From assembly GCA_916610825.1 (NCBI GenBank), contig OU744450.1:2630578-2694577 (forward strand): 64,000 nucleotides of DNA, in the 5' to 3' direction. The notes under the pieces are model-generated. The model was not told the origin of the DNA, did not search any database, and was given only the letters and a program-made list of their open reading frames with translations. The position numbers and the translations under genes were made by a program. This document shows, in pieces, positions 11,401 through 23,185 of the stretch (its first letter is position 1; each line of letters begins with the position of its first letter). Origin of the DNA: Haliclystus octoradiatus (taxonomy: Eukaryota; Cnidaria; Staurozoa; Stauromedusae; Haliclystidae).

Positions 11401-13600
11401 CACATCATTAGACGGTTGCTTCCAGCATATTCATCTTGATAACATAATATTTCATAATCCAGATGGTTTTTAAGAAAATATATAAACTATGATCACTATT
11501 AAAGTTTATTATCTATATATTCAAGGTCCAATATATAATATAGCTTACATAGTTATTATTAAGTCTTATAATTTTAGATTAAATTATTCCAATATAATAT
11601 ATGTATAGATATTTATTGTGGTTAACAATTCCTTCAAAAGCAACATGTATGAGGCCTTACTGTTTATATCTGACTATATTTACGAGATGATATTTTATAT
11701 AAAATTTAAATCGACATTAAGATGGCGTGAGCTTGGCGTCTTTGCAAGCTAACCAAGCTATGAAATTCATAATTTTGTAATTAATTATTACTGAACCTGC
11801 TGGGCGTCTGCCGTTTCTATGCGTGGTTTAGTTGTTGAATTACACACAGAAAAAACATATTGAAAAAAGAAAATTATTATAAATTGTTCATTTGTCTAAA
11901 TTGCAATTATTAATTTGAAAATAGCCTTATTAATTCCAAAGAATTTCTTACAATTCATCCATTATTGTTTATCTATAGAATATTATCTTTGGAGCATTAA
12001 TTCTTTGGCGAGCCAAATTTGCATAAATCCATAGCTTATCACAACTACTGCTCTATAGAACCATTGAAATTAAGTAGTTGCTTGATATCTTGAACTGTTA
12101 TTTTTCAAAACATCACAGTGAAAACTTGGTCTTGCTGGCTTTGTGGGAGGAACACAAAGCCAGAAGTCACGGAATGAGCTCTTTAATGATATTCAAAAGT
12201 GTTAATTTACTTCGCTAAAGATTTCAAATATATATCAACAACATGAAAATTTATTTTTATAAATGTGGGAAGCTATTCTCAATATATAATGATATAATTT
12301 TTATGATAGTCGTGTTATTGAAGAATGAAAATGGAGTGAAAATTAGTGTCTTTGAAAGTATGAAAATGGAGTCCAAATTTAGATCTCAGCTTTTACTTGC
12401 GTTTTCAACAATTCATAGTCTTATTATATTTATATAATTAATGTAAACCTATGCAAGTACAAAGGAGTAACCTAACTTTTGCAATAATATTTTTCTTTTT
12501 TCAAGTCAATTTTGCTTAAAAATTCTTGTTTTGAGCAAAAATTAGCTTGTTTTAAGCAAAATAAATTTTACTTGTCCAACTTTTAAGTAATTTTGACTTG
12601 CAATTTGAATTAACAACCAAATTCTTGCTTGAATTAAATCCTGTGACAAAAATACTTGATGTATGCTTAGACCAAATGTTTTAATAACTACACTTTCCAA
12701 AAACGACTCTTCCGATACTGGGGGGCAAGTAGAAATTAGTCAACTTCTAAATATCCTTTCCATGTTACAATTCAAATTCTTCAAAAATACAGGTATCAAG
12801 TCAATGCTAATTATAGACTTATAAATGTATTTATTGTTATTAATTATATATATATGTATATGTGCTGGTTGATGCTGCAGTTTGACGTCAGTTACTTTAT
12901 CAGAAAATCGATTGATTTCCACGTGGGAATATAAATGATAATGTTTATATATCCCACGCCTTAAAAAATAATCAATTAACTCTCAATATATATTTTTAAA
13001 AATATTTCCAAGGCATTTTTTTACTCTGTAAACAAAAGGAAGAATGCTAACGTTTATCGCAATTTCTCTCACAAATTAATTTCAAAGTTTATATCTACAA
13101 TTTATCTATGTAAAATGCCCTTGCCACGTGCTTATGCGTTACAATCTGTTATTATTTTTAAAAAATGCTTTTTCCAATTGTAAGATGTATGCATTTGATT
13201 TAAGAAGCACTTTAAATAGTAACATTTTATAATAAAACGTTCCCATAATATTTGCTTATAAATAGAAAATGAATAAGTCAATTTATGGAATAATTCTATC
13301 GCGTAACATCAATAAAAAAAGTATATATTTCTAACTAATGTAAATAAGGATTGATAATATGTTGAGAACAATAGATTCGACAGCTGATTGCTAATACCTA
13401 ACTTCAAAACAATAGACCACGGGTTTGACAAAACAGTTGCGTTTAACCAATAGAATCAGGCGGTACTGAGGTGTGGGATAAAACATTAAATTTTAAAACG
13501 GATCTAGCAGAAGTTACTAGTCGCCATTTTGATAGATATTATAGAGACCCATGTGAAATTTGGTAAAGAATATTTTATTTTTATCGCTATTACTTTATTT
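11401..13600. other. Intergenic, upstream of the small secreted-protein gene
   Basis: No gene seen. A small inverted repeat lies at 12920-12957 (CGTGGGAATATAAA with TTTATATATCCCACG). A CCAAT-like motif (AACCAATAGAA) lies at 13445-13455, about 160-170 bp upstream of the TATA box. Confidence 0.45.
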
Positions 13601-13616
13601 GGAATTTTTGAACCGG

Positions 13617-13624
13617 TATATAAG
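13617..13624 (+). promoter_or_regulatory. TATA box of the small secreted-protein gene
   Basis: TATATAAG, with transcription expected to start about 25-30 bp downstream. The leader contains an upstream ATG at 13666. It would be removed if the possible 5'UTR intron is used (donor GTAAAG at 13678, acceptor CTCTAG ending at 13793). Confidence 0.55.
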
Positions 13625-13804
13625 GAGATCATATCAGCATATCATACTCACAACACACTAGCCTTATGTGGTATATGGTAAAGGACTTATACAGTATTAA
13701 TAATCTATCCAAACTATTTCTTTTTGTCTACTATAAGTATTTATAGTAGGATTTACTGATAAATCGCCTGATTGTGGACATTATATGCTCTAGTAAATTG
13801 AAAT

Positions 13805-14182
13805 ATGATGATTTCGCATACAATATATTTAACTATTTTCATATTTTTATGTGCTTCATGGTTCAGTAATGCGTTTATGAATCGACCTGGAAGAGAATTT
13901 CATAACTATGAAAAACATGATGATATAAATGATGAAAGCAATTACAAACAAAATAATAAGCTACGACATATTTTAAAAGATATATCACCTTTAGGAAGAA
14001 TCTATCTCAAACTTACTTTGGAACGACATGAAAGACGAAGTCATAAAGGACATTATCGTCGGCATTCGACATCACATGAAATTGAAAATGAAAGTTCCAT
14101 CAAAAATGAACATTTGCTTGTTGAAATGTTGTCAGACAAACAGAAGTCAAATCTCACGAAAAAACAGCAGGGTATAATATAA
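13805..14182 (+). CDS. Small secreted basic protein, 125 aa, family not recognised
   Basis: Single open frame. Residues 1-23 are a strong signal peptide: a hydrophobic core with Ile, Phe and Leu ending near SNAF. The mature part has no cysteine, is rich in Lys, Arg, His and Asn, and has a possible amphipathic helix around KLRHILKDISPLGRIYLKL. Two dibasic sites (HERRSH, HYRRHS) follow, where prohormone convertases could cut. A TATA box at 13617 and a polyA signal at 14290 frame it as a compact gene with little or no coding intron. It could be a peptide precursor or an antimicrobial-like secreted protein. I recognise no homologue and assign no function. Confidence 0.6.
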   Translation: MMISHTIYLTIFIFLCASWFSNAFMNRPGREFHNYEKHDDINDESNYKQNNKLRHILKDISPLGRIYLKLTLERHERRSHKGHYRRHSTSHEIENESSIKNEHLLVEMLSDKQKSNLTKKQQGII

Positions 14183-14289
14183 TTGATATTCATTATCAAT
14201 ACAAAATACATTATATAACTATATAATAGTATAACAGTAGGGAATACATAGAATAATTATAAAATACTTATATCTGTATAATGGATTAA

Positions 14290-14295
14290 AATAAA
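14290..14295 (+). terminator. AATAAA polyadenylation signal
   Basis: AATAAA lies 108 bp after the stop of the small secreted-protein gene. An overlapping ATTAAA and a later TCAATAAATA near 14330 are alternatives. Confidence 0.5.
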
Positions 14296-14344
14296 AGTTG
14301 AACTTTTTAAGACAAGTCAAAACTTTTAATTCAATAAATATATA

Positions 14345-15942
14345 GGATGATATAATTCTCAAAAAGGAACATGATCTATTTATAGCACGATATGAAATAT
14401 TTAATTGTACAAAGGCTAGAACGATAGAATGATTGTATATTGTAATTTATCTAAATTATATGTTTGTTAATTATATATATTACAGACTTATCGATAATTT
14501 TGCATATGCGATATTACCTATGTGATATTACCATGCGATATTTATCGTATGCCAAATTATATGAAGAAAAGCAGAATAAAATATAATGTATTATCTGATT
14601 ACAGTCTCGACACTTTAATTTAGTTTTATATGAGGATATAACGGCTAATTCCTCAATACATGTTTTTTTTTTAGTTTATAATTACCAGTAAGGTTTTTTC
14701 GAGTCTGAGTTTGTTATTAATCTATTACGGTCAATCTCAACTAATTTTCCATGAATTTTTTTCAAATTTGCGGTTCGCTGTTCCTTTAAAAAGTATTCTT
14801 ATGCAGAAAAAAAACGTGTATTTATGTTGAAACAGAATTTTCATGCCTTCTACGATGCGTGTATACGTGGCATGCTCTTATTTGAAATTTTTCGAATAAA
14901 GACATCTAAATTGCTGGTATTGAGTGTCTTTTACCTACAAATAGTTGCCTATATACACTTTCCCCATCACGTCAGCTAATTGTTTAAAATATTATATTTG
15001 ATCTTGCGCGGTTATGTAACAACTTGATCTGTATCTGTTATTGAAATTATTGAAGTAATGAAAGACTATAATTTTTGAATATAATTGTTCTTATTACTGA
15101 TTCTATCTTTTGGCAACCTGAGCCATCGGTTGTAACGACGCTATCAGTTTTTCAAAGTTATGAATATTGTATGGAACAAAAATCGTTAAATTTGCTTGTA
15201 CAAAACTGCCCTTCTATTATGATTTGATATGTTTATTTTCTACTCTGTTGTACTATAAAAATATACAACGAGGTATGCATGCATAGGTAACACCTAGTAA
15301 TTAAATTGCTTATTTTCCACCCACGTATATATACTGTATTATTATTTATTTATTAAGTTAGAAATTATATTAATTGTTTTGAAAGAAATCATCTTTTTAT
15401 AAAAAAAATTTGGTTTATAAAAGTTTTTAATACTATTTTTCTTTAGTTTATGTTATTACTCTATTGATCAATCATATTATTTTTCCTATCATATATAAAA
15501 ATTATTGCCAGTCTGTTCTGCAATCGAAACTTGTTATATAAATCATTAATTCACTTAATCCGTTTATTAGTGATACATTAGTTACTTGGTTTTATTGGAA
15601 TGTTTGATCTGTACTTAAATAGTACAATATAGCGGTATATATCAAGTCTTTTAATCTAAAAAGTGCTAAATAGGGTGGGGTAATAATGGATGAATTCTGT
15701 AAATTCTAGGAACAATAAGAAATATTTGAACATATTTGCGTTTGAGACAACACTTGATAAGAAATTTGATGAAACTCACATTCTTGAATTTAAAAGACAT
15801 TATGTCTTGCTTACGTATCTACAAAATGTAGTAAAATCAGTCGTTCATGTAAACTTGAATGTTGCTGAAAAAAATCTGATGGGTTGGGAGAGTGGTGAAG
15901 AAACTATCAACTGGCAACTTGATCGATTTCAATGAAAACCTT
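14345..15942. other. Intergenic, no clear gene
   Basis: AT-rich. A single open frame of 81 codons at 15690-15935 (+) has normal amino-acid variety and ends in WQLDRF-Q. It lacks a recognisable domain, signal peptide or promoter, so it is not called as a gene. Confidence 0.4.
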
Positions 15943-16021
15943 TTCATATGATATGATATGATATGATATGATATGATATGATATGATATGATATGATATG
16001 ATATGATATGATATGATATAT
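15943..16021. repeat. ATATG pentanucleotide microsatellite
   Basis: At least 13 uninterrupted units of ATATG. Confidence 0.95.
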
Positions 16022-16831
16022 TACGTCATTCTGGCCAGCAAGTAAAGGACAATTTACACTATACAAAGTATCCCATACATGCAGCCTTAAGATTAGGAAC
16101 TAATTTATCAGAAGAAATCGTTTATTCATTCCTGATTTTACGAAGAAATCGTCCTTAAGTGCTAGTTGGTAGTTGGTAGGTGGTAAACAACACCCATCCA
16201 AATGATGATGATATTGATGATGTTGATGTTTAATATGACTAGAATTTAGTATTTTATCAAAGTGTCATTTTAAAAGTGGAAGAAAGTAATAAACACACTA
16301 TTTTATTCAGAGGGAGTTGATGTCATAAACAGGCTTATGTGCTATACATACGAAACAAATCAGATTTTATATAGATTAGGCTGAGCTTAATCACCCCACT
16401 AAGCCAACAATATGCTTTAATCTAATTCTATAGTGGAAATTTGAATGACGTCATATAAATAAATATCCAGCTTATGACGGTCGCAAATATGATTAATTCC
16501 AGTGCTTATGATGTATTTTATAAAAAGATAGATCTGAGATTTGAATAACAAATTAAAATGCATTGGCAGGTATAGGACTATTACAGCCGAGTGAACAGAG
16601 CATCCTGTCGGATCATGCTTGGATCAACTACAGATAATAAAGTGACTAACCACTGTTCATGGTCTAAGTCTACAACATGATGTCACTGATTGCATGTAGT
16701 AATTATGATGGCAGAATATCCGCACTTTGTGCAAGAGACTGGTGATCGATACTTCGTCTGTGCACATATTTTGTATGATATCTGTAAATGTGTCATGTCT
16801 TCCAACACATGTTTTTTTTTAATAAGAAATA
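16022..16831. other. Intergenic, nothing recognised
   Basis: No coding or repeat structure stands out apart from a short GATGAT-rich tract at 16203-16230. Confidence 0.45.
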
Positions 16832-16975
16832 TGCCTAGGAAAGCGGCAGATCTTAAACGCGGAAAACGGAAGACTCGGAGAGATTAGAAACAAAATAGAA
16901 ACCTGTACTTCAACTCTTCCGTAAATCTCTCTGCGTCTTCCGTATTCCGCGTTTAAGACCTGCCACTAGGAATGT
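16832..16975. repeat. Inverted repeat (foldback-like)
   Basis: The left arm CCTAGGAAAGCGGCAGATCT, running on through AACGCGGAAAACGGAAGAC and GGAGAGATTA, pairs with the right arm AGATCTC-like AATCTCTCTGCGTCTTCCGT, then CCGCGTTTAAGACCTGCC and ACTAGGAATG. The arms are about 50 bp with a few mismatches around a spacer of roughly 30 bp. Confidence 0.75.
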
Positions 16976-17380
16976 CAATTATTTGCATTTTATCACAAGT
17001 TTTTGTTCAGTGTTGTGTCTCTGTTTTTTTAGTCCTATAATATCATGTCCTCCTTGCTTTCATTTGATATTTTTAAGAGAGATATTTTGATGCAATTTTC
17101 AAAATTATAGTTACCAGATGCTTCAATTGCATTATCAGTAGAAATTGAATGTCTATCAGCCTATTTGGTATTTGAATAATAAAAAAGTTTGGAATACTGA
17201 AATTACGATTTTCATAAGAAAGTTTCTGGCAGATTCTGAAGATTTTTATAAAAGGAGGTGTAAATTTCATTTCATTTCATTTCATATATTTGCAAAAAAA
17301 AATAAACCATAAATGGTAATTTTTTGTACAGGCAAGCAAAGGCAAATTATATAGTAATATAATTTGCACTGATGTGCAGC

Positions 17381-20170
17381 CTAATGAGAGTGCTTCAAAT
17401 AGCAATCTAAATCAATCTTATGTAATTTTGAATTAAAGGTAATTAAGGAGGAAGAAGTCACTACTTCATCCGGTAACTGATTCCATAATGGAATTATGCG
17501 ATAAAAAAAGGAATAAAAAATTGAATTATTTACAGGTATTGAACATGCAACGAATTGCATAGAATGTCCTCTAAGTTTACTTATGTTTCGTTTTATAAAA
17601 ATATTATCAGGAAAGTCAATTAGATTATTTATAATTTTGTACACCATGCATAAATCAAATTTAATTCTACGGATTTCTAAAGATTCAATTTCAAACAGGG
17701 CCAAACGACTGTGATAACCATTATCTTTTAATCTTGCTCTAGAACACACATATTTAGTAAAACGTCTTTGAGTTGATTCAATCAAATCAATGTCTTTTTG
17801 TAAATAAGGACTCCATAGTTGGGTGTCTTTTTCTAATAGAGGTCGTACATAGGTAGTATATGCTTTAATAAGTAATTGTGCATTGCTTGAGGTAAAGCAT
17901 TTCAGTAGAAGGTAAGATCTTGTTTTAGCTTTAGCGGAGATAGAAGAACAATGAGTAGAAAATTTAAGATCTGAAGTAATGATGAGGCCAAGGTCACGAA
18001 GTTTTCCTGTTTGCTTCAGTTTGTTACTCCCGAGGAAATAATCAAGCTCACTTGCGTTGGATGTACCAAAGGATATTGTACTACATTTATCATAAGCAAT
18101 TCTCAGTTGCCAGCTTTCGGCCCATGTTGTAAATTTATCTAACGATGTTGTGAGTGCATTGACAGGGGAAGAATCATTTCGAGCGATAAAAAATTTTGCA
18201 TCGTCTGCAAACAGACGCACTTCGCACAAACCATCCAAACAGCTCTCAATATCATTAACATAAAGTAAAAAAAGTAGCGGTCCTAACACAGAACCCTGTG
18301 GGACACCACTGGAAACTGGGAGAGAACTTGAGATTTCATCAGATACAATGACGCTTTGCGAACGACCAGAAAGAAAGGATTTAATCCATTCAAAAAGTTC
18401 GTATTTGATGCCGTAAGATTCTAATTTGGCTAAGAGTTTTGAATGTGTAACAGTGTCAAATGCTTTAGCAAAGTCTATATATACAACATCGACACGTGAG
18501 CGTTTGTTAATTGAATCATACCAATCATTTAAAGTCTTTAACAGTTGACTACAAGTAGAACGCTTTCTGAGAAAGCCATACTGTCGATCAGATAAGATAT
18601 TGTTTTCATTTAAATAAACTAGTAGGTCATCTACAATGATACGTTCCATAACTTTGCAACAGATGCAGGTTAACGATATGGGTCGATAATTACTACGGGA
18701 AGCTACGTCACCTTTCTTAAAAATTGGCGAAACTAATGCTTGTTTCCAGATATCAGGTAGAATGCCGGTTTTTAATGACAATTCAAATAACATAGATAAA
18801 GGAATAGTAAGTTCAGAGGCTATTGCTTTGAAAAATATTGGTGGGTAGTCATCTGGTGTTCGAGATACTTTTGTGGGCAAGGAAGATAATGTCTTGTAAA
18901 CTTTTTCGAAAGAGAACTCAATGAAATTCAATGAAGTATTTTCGTTAGCCGAGTCTGGAATGTTAGGTATGCTGTTATTGTCCTGTGTAAAAACACTAGC
19001 AAAATATTCATTGATAAGAGTTGCTTTCTCTTTGTCATCTGTAGTAACAGAAAGATCATTTTTGACAATAGCAGGAATTGTAGAGTTAGATTGTGTTTTA
19101 CCTTTAACGAAGGCGTAAAATTTTTTTAATGAGGGGTCAATTAGTAGCGAGGCTTCGTAATCATGATGAAACTTTTTTACTGCCTTTTCATAATCTTTGC
19201 ATGTATCTTTATACAATTTCTTTTTACACGGAGATTCTTTAGACGATTTGTACAAGGACTTCTTTTTGCAACGGAGTAATCGAATGTTTTTAGGATAATT
19301 GGGTTTACGATTAGAATTATGTTTATATAACGGTACATATTTTGAAGTAGATAAGTTGAGAATATCGCAAATTTTATTCCAAAAAGTTTGAACATCATTT
19401 TGACTTTCCTGTAACATATCAATCCAATTTATGGTAGACAAGTAGGAATTAATAGAATCATAATCTGCTTTATAAAAATTTCGACGTTTAGTAGGTTTTG
19501 ATTTAGGGAAGCGGTCATTACTATAGTTGCTGACAGCTAGGTTAAATTCAATAGACTGATGATCACAAGTAGACGTGAATGGTTCGGTAACTTCAGTGCA
19601 AAAAATAGCATTGTCTTGGGAACAAAAAACAAGGTCAAGAATTTCATCATTTCTGGTAGGCGAGGAAACAAATTGATTGAGTCCATTTCGTACAATACCG
19701 TCTAAAAACATTGTAGTATTTGCAGATCCATGAGATTTAGGAATTGACCAGTCAATACAAGGAAAATTAAAGTCGCCAATAACAACAACTGGAAAAGCAC
19801 TATCAGTGCTAACAAAGTCAATAAATAAACACAGTAAATTCGCTTCAGTGGAAGACAAAGCCGACGAAGGAGGATTGTACAAACAAACTAAACGATATCC
19901 GATATTTGATATGTGTATATCAGCCACAACATATTCAAGAGCGTGAAAAGTAGACGGGATGTCAACAGTAGTAACTTTCAAATCTTTGCGTATTAAAATT
20001 GCAACACCACCCCCAACAGTTGATGTAATTCTGTCTTTTCTAAGTACTTGATAATCACGTTGGGTAATTAGCGAGTCAGGCACACAACATTTCAACCATG
20101 TCTCTGTTATAGCAATGACATCATATCGATTAGATGAAAGTAGACAATCAAAAAGATCCAATTTGTTCAT
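17381..20170 (-). CDS. LINE ORF2: endonuclease-reverse transcriptase, 929 aa
   Basis: The N-terminal exonuclease-endonuclease-phosphatase domain (about residues 1-220) shows AITETWLK, GGGVAILIRK, VVIGDFNFPCIDW and CDHQSIEF, the APE-like catalytic blocks. The reverse transcriptase (about 420-720) shows YRPISLTCICCKVMERI, the AFDTV motif, SSGVPQGSVLGPLLFLLYVN and the catalytic FADD in RLFADDAKFF. No frameshift or internal stop was seen. The open frame continues upstream of this ATG through NARSL, a typical EEP start, back to the ORF1 stop codon, so translation may begin earlier or by coupling to ORF1. Confidence 0.9.
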   Translation of the reverse strand: MNKLDLFDCLLSSNRYDVIAITETWLKCCVPDSLITQRDYQVLRKDRITSTVGGGVAILIRKDLKVTTVDIPSTFHALEYVVADIHISNIGYRLVCLYNPPSSALSSTEANLLCLFIDFVSTDSAFPVVVIGDFNFPCIDWSIPKSHGSANTTMFLDGIVRNGLNQFVSSPTRNDEILDLVFCSQDNAIFCTEVTEPFTSTCDHQSIEFNLAVSNYSNDRFPKSKPTKRRNFYKADYDSINSYLSTINWIDMLQESQNDVQTFWNKICDILNLSTSKYVPLYKHNSNRKPNYPKNIRLLRCKKKSLYKSSKESPCKKKLYKDTCKDYEKAVKKFHHDYEASLLIDPSLKKFYAFVKGKTQSNSTIPAIVKNDLSVTTDDKEKATLINEYFASVFTQDNNSIPNIPDSANENTSLNFIEFSFEKVYKTLSSLPTKVSRTPDDYPPIFFKAIASELTIPLSMLFELSLKTGILPDIWKQALVSPIFKKGDVASRSNYRPISLTCICCKVMERIIVDDLLVYLNENNILSDRQYGFLRKRSTCSQLLKTLNDWYDSINKRSRVDVVYIDFAKAFDTVTHSKLLAKLESYGIKYELFEWIKSFLSGRSQSVIVSDEISSSLPVSSGVPQGSVLGPLLFLLYVNDIESCLDGLCEVRLFADDAKFFIARNDSSPVNALTTSLDKFTTWAESWQLRIAYDKCSTISFGTSNASELDYFLGSNKLKQTGKLRDLGLIITSDLKFSTHCSSISAKAKTRSYLLLKCFTSSNAQLLIKAYTTYVRPLLEKDTQLWSPYLQKDIDLIESTQRRFTKYVCSRARLKDNGYHSRLALFEIESLEIRRIKFDLCMVYKIINNLIDFPDNIFIKRNISKLRGHSMQFVACSIPVNNSIFYSFFYRIIPLWNQLPDEVVTSSSLITFNSKLHKIDLDCYLKHSH

Positions 20171-20233
20171 TAATGAGCGTGCATTAAAATAATAAAACTT
20201 TAAAAAACAATTATCTTTGCTTGCCTGTGACCA

Positions 20234-21088
20234 TTATTGTGGAATTTGATCAATGTTTTCCGCAAATACGTTTTCTTCTCGATTAAGTACTCTGGCGTTT
20301 TGCTTAGCGATGGTCCAATTTGAGACGTCGCCTCTTCGTTTAATTACATAACGCTCACCAGGGGCAGCGTTTGAAATTTTTTTTTTTAAATCATCATACA
20401 AAGGTTGCAAAATTTTTCTTTCGTTAAATGTCAAGCACTGACGAATGTGAACACCAGGGAAATTTTCTGAGTCTTTCAGTTTACCGGCAGATCTCAAAAT
20501 AACATCTCTATCATTTTGGGATACCAACTGGATTTTAATTAATTGAGGCTTGTTAGTTGCACCCTTCTCAGTGGGTGGTTTACCAACTCTGGTAATTCCA
20601 GTTATTTGAACATTGGAACCACAAACAAACGACACGATCTGATTAACTTTTTGTTTGTCAAACTCCTGAGATATAAAGGGGACTCCAGCCATTATTAGCT
20701 GTCTCTTGTTGTTACTAATGGCGACGGCTTCTTTGATAACTTTGTTTAAGTCTACGTTAGCACCATCTTGTGACGCTACTTCAGAATAAGATTTCGCAAC
20801 ACCAGTGCTGCTAGAGCTTGTCTGCGTTTTAAAACTTTCTGTAAAATCTTCAAACTTTTTTTCAAGGCTATCCAATCTCACCGGTAGATTTTTTAATGAA
20901 TCATAACATAGTGAGCAAGATGTAGGATATTTTTGTAATACCTCAATTTCTAAAGCTGTGCAATCTTTGTGAGTAATTGAACATGCCTTGTGCCACCATT
21001 TATCACAGTGTACACATGGTAAAGCATCTAAAGAATTCCCTGCGATATTTTTTTTCTTACAAATAACACAGGCTTTTCCACCAGTCAT
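20234..21088 (-). CDS. LINE ORF1: PHD-finger nucleic-acid-binding protein, 284 aa
   Basis: Residues 7-62 carry the Cys/His spacing of a PHD-type finger: CVIC, then CVHCDKWWHKAC, then CSLC. A short coiled-coil-prone stretch follows (LDSLEKKFEDFTESFK), then a conserved ORF1 region with IMAGVP, GKPPTEKG and NRDVILRSAG-like blocks (here NDRDVILRSAG). ORF1 proteins of CR1-like elements bind element RNA. The stop is TAA followed directly by TGG in the ORF2 frame, with 21 open codons before the ORF2 ATG. Confidence 0.85.
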   Translation of the reverse strand: MTGGKACVICKKKNIAGNSLDALPCVHCDKWWHKACSITHKDCTALEIEVLQKYPTSCSLCYDSLKNLPVRLDSLEKKFEDFTESFKTQTSSSSTGVAKSYSEVASQDGANVDLNKVIKEAVAISNNKRQLIMAGVPFISQEFDKQKVNQIVSFVCGSNVQITGITRVGKPPTEKGATNKPQLIKIQLVSQNDRDVILRSAGKLKDSENFPGVHIRQCLTFNERKILQPLYDDLKKKISNAAPGERYVIKRRGDVSNWTIAKQNARVLNREENVFAENIDQIPQ

Positions 21089-21100
21089 GATAAATAAGAT

Positions 21101-22059
21101 ATACTATATATAACAGTACAGTATTCTCTCAGAATTAAAAAAAAAAAAAAAATTATAAACATATGAAAACATAAAAAATTCAAGAGCAAGTGAAAACGTG
21201 TCATCACGCAATCGTAGTCACGTCACCAGTCTCAATTAATCAGCATTTTGTGGTGACTATATCAGTTCTCATTATATGCATCGATCATTATTATACTCTT
21301 CGTATAACTTTATAGATTTCAACTTCTAAATGCTATCCTATATTCAAAGTCTCCAAACCAAACTACCAAGCTTTTGTCTACAGATTTTGCTACTGAAACA
21401 TTAAATGAGGCCAAAGCAATAGGCCAAAAGTAACAATAAAATGGTAGATAAAGATGTTCTATAGAGGCTTCATCTGTTTCCTTTGTTTACTTTTCAAATC
21501 TTGAGAAGGATACCCCCATGAAAGTATTTTAAGGAATTGCTCCTGCATGGTAAACGTTAATGATAGGCGCGCGGAAATGAGGGCCACGATGGAATGAGGC
21601 TAGGTTTATGATAGATACAGCCGTCCTTCAAGTAGTTACCATGTCTATCCTGCATCTTTTAAGTTGGCCAACTTTTGGACAGTAGATTTATATACTGACG
21701 ATTCCAGATTATAGTTTTCTGTCATAACGCCCTACTACTAAGAACAGCTAGTAAACGTCCATTACAAACAATCATTACTAATTAGGTCATATACATCTAA
21801 AACAAATAAATCAAAAATACATCTAAATCATGAACATCTAAACCGCATCTTATTCTAGATTATACTAACTTCACATTTTCACCTGGAAGGCCCTGGAATA
21901 GAGTAACATAAACTGCCTGCTGCGATGAATTTAGATGACCACGCCCTTAAATAGTTAACTAAATTGCAAATGTGCGGATTATTATTTTAAGTACTGATTC
22001 AATCTTGTCTTCTCACTGTGTAATTTTTTTATTTTTTTATTTTTTTTTTTTATTTATTT
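21101..22059. other. Intergenic, nothing recognised
   Basis: No coding exon or clear repeat was seen between the LINE and the SINE. Confidence 0.45.
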
Positions 22060-22276
22060 ATTTTTTTTTTTTATCATTTTTCCACGAACCGGGTAAGCTT
22101 ACAGCTTTTTTTCACCGGGGTGGTTGGTTAATTTGTTAGTATTTTGAAGCTTGTGTGCGTTTAAAATAGCCGGATGCCCTTCCTGACGTCAACCTATAGT
22201 GCTCCGGCCAGGGATTGAACCCGAGACCCTGCGGGCCGTGGTCCAACACCCTAGCCACTACACCAAGGCCGCACTT
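22060..22276 (-). mobile_element. tRNA-derived SINE, fullest copy
   Basis: On the minus strand it reads GTGCGGCCTTGGTGTAGTGG (A box), GGGTTCAATCCC (B box), the body with GGAAGGGCATCCGGC, a segment GCACACAAGCTTCAAAATAC, then CACCCCGGTGAAAAAAAGC and GTAAGCTTACCCGGTTCGTG. It finishes in an A-rich tail at 22025-22075. It is less deleted than the copy at 1861. Confidence 0.85.
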
Positions 22277-23185
22277 GTTTATGAATATGATTGTACACTA
22301 ATTGTATATGAAAAGCAATATCTACATTATACTTCTTAAGAGGAAGTTCAACATCACTTACACATCCTATAGAATATATAAGTGGCTTAATAGAACGAAC
22401 ATTTTGACTCGTGGGTATTTTTTCTTATTTTACCTTAATGAGATCGGTTGCTGAATAAATGGTGAAAAATGATGATGATGATAATTACAGGCATAGATGT
22501 ATAATAGACAGATGTATGTAAGACAAACAAGCGAGGTTTCATATTCACTGACTAGATATAGGATATATGCTAATACTTCTAGCATAAAAGATTGCAACCC
22601 AAGTCCCAACCTATAGACTTTTAAGTATAAATGTTGCTGACAGGATAAAAACTTCATCCGCAAATTACTATTATCAATGCACATTTATTTAATGTGTTGG
22701 AAATGTTTTAAAAAGAATAGTTTACATATCTAATAAAATATATAAGTTATTGTTTTAAAAATAATTTATGAAACGTGATTCTAAATGTTATAAATTAGTC
22801 GAAATGATAGCTAAATTATAATCCATCGTGTGTCATATATATAATACAGCTAATCCATGATTAAACTATGATATTCATCATATTTAAGCCAACATTACAT
22901 CTTCCCTGTACATTAATATTGATATTACTAGCAATGAGTGACCACATATACTTTATTTACAAACAGACACTACTAAATATAGAGATAAATATAATAGGAA
23001 AGTAAAGCAATGTTTTTCCATCTACTTATTGAAATTTCTAGGCGATGATGTCATCGAGATCTCATTTTCAAACAAAATGTATAATAGAGATTTTATCAAA
23101 ATGGTAGCAAATCAACGACGAAGAAGCAAATACGCAATGCTGTTTTCTGTATGAAGTTGATTTTTTATGCTGTTAAAACTTGATT
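22277..23185. other. Presumed promoter and 5' flank of the SRRM2-like gene
   Basis: No gene is seen. No TATA box is convincing. The start codon at 23186 is fixed by homology, not by promoter signals. Confidence 0.4.

Larger units (their letters stand above)
17266..21100 (-). mobile_element. CR1-like non-LTR retrotransposon, nearly full length
   Basis: It has two open reading frames: ORF1 with a PHD-type zinc finger, ORF2 with an EEP endonuclease and reverse transcriptase. A 3'UTR ends in a (GAAAT)n-type microsatellite, seen on the plus strand as TTTCATTTCATTTCATTTCA at 17262-17283. Both frames are intact apart from the single stop between them, which suggests a young copy. The 5' end is uncertain and lies at or beyond 21090; an A run at 21138-21154 may be flank. 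No target-site duplication could be set by eye. Confidence 0.85.

Noticed and set aside
18921-19118. Plus-strand frame inside the LINE
   Set aside because: Antisense shadow of ORF2.
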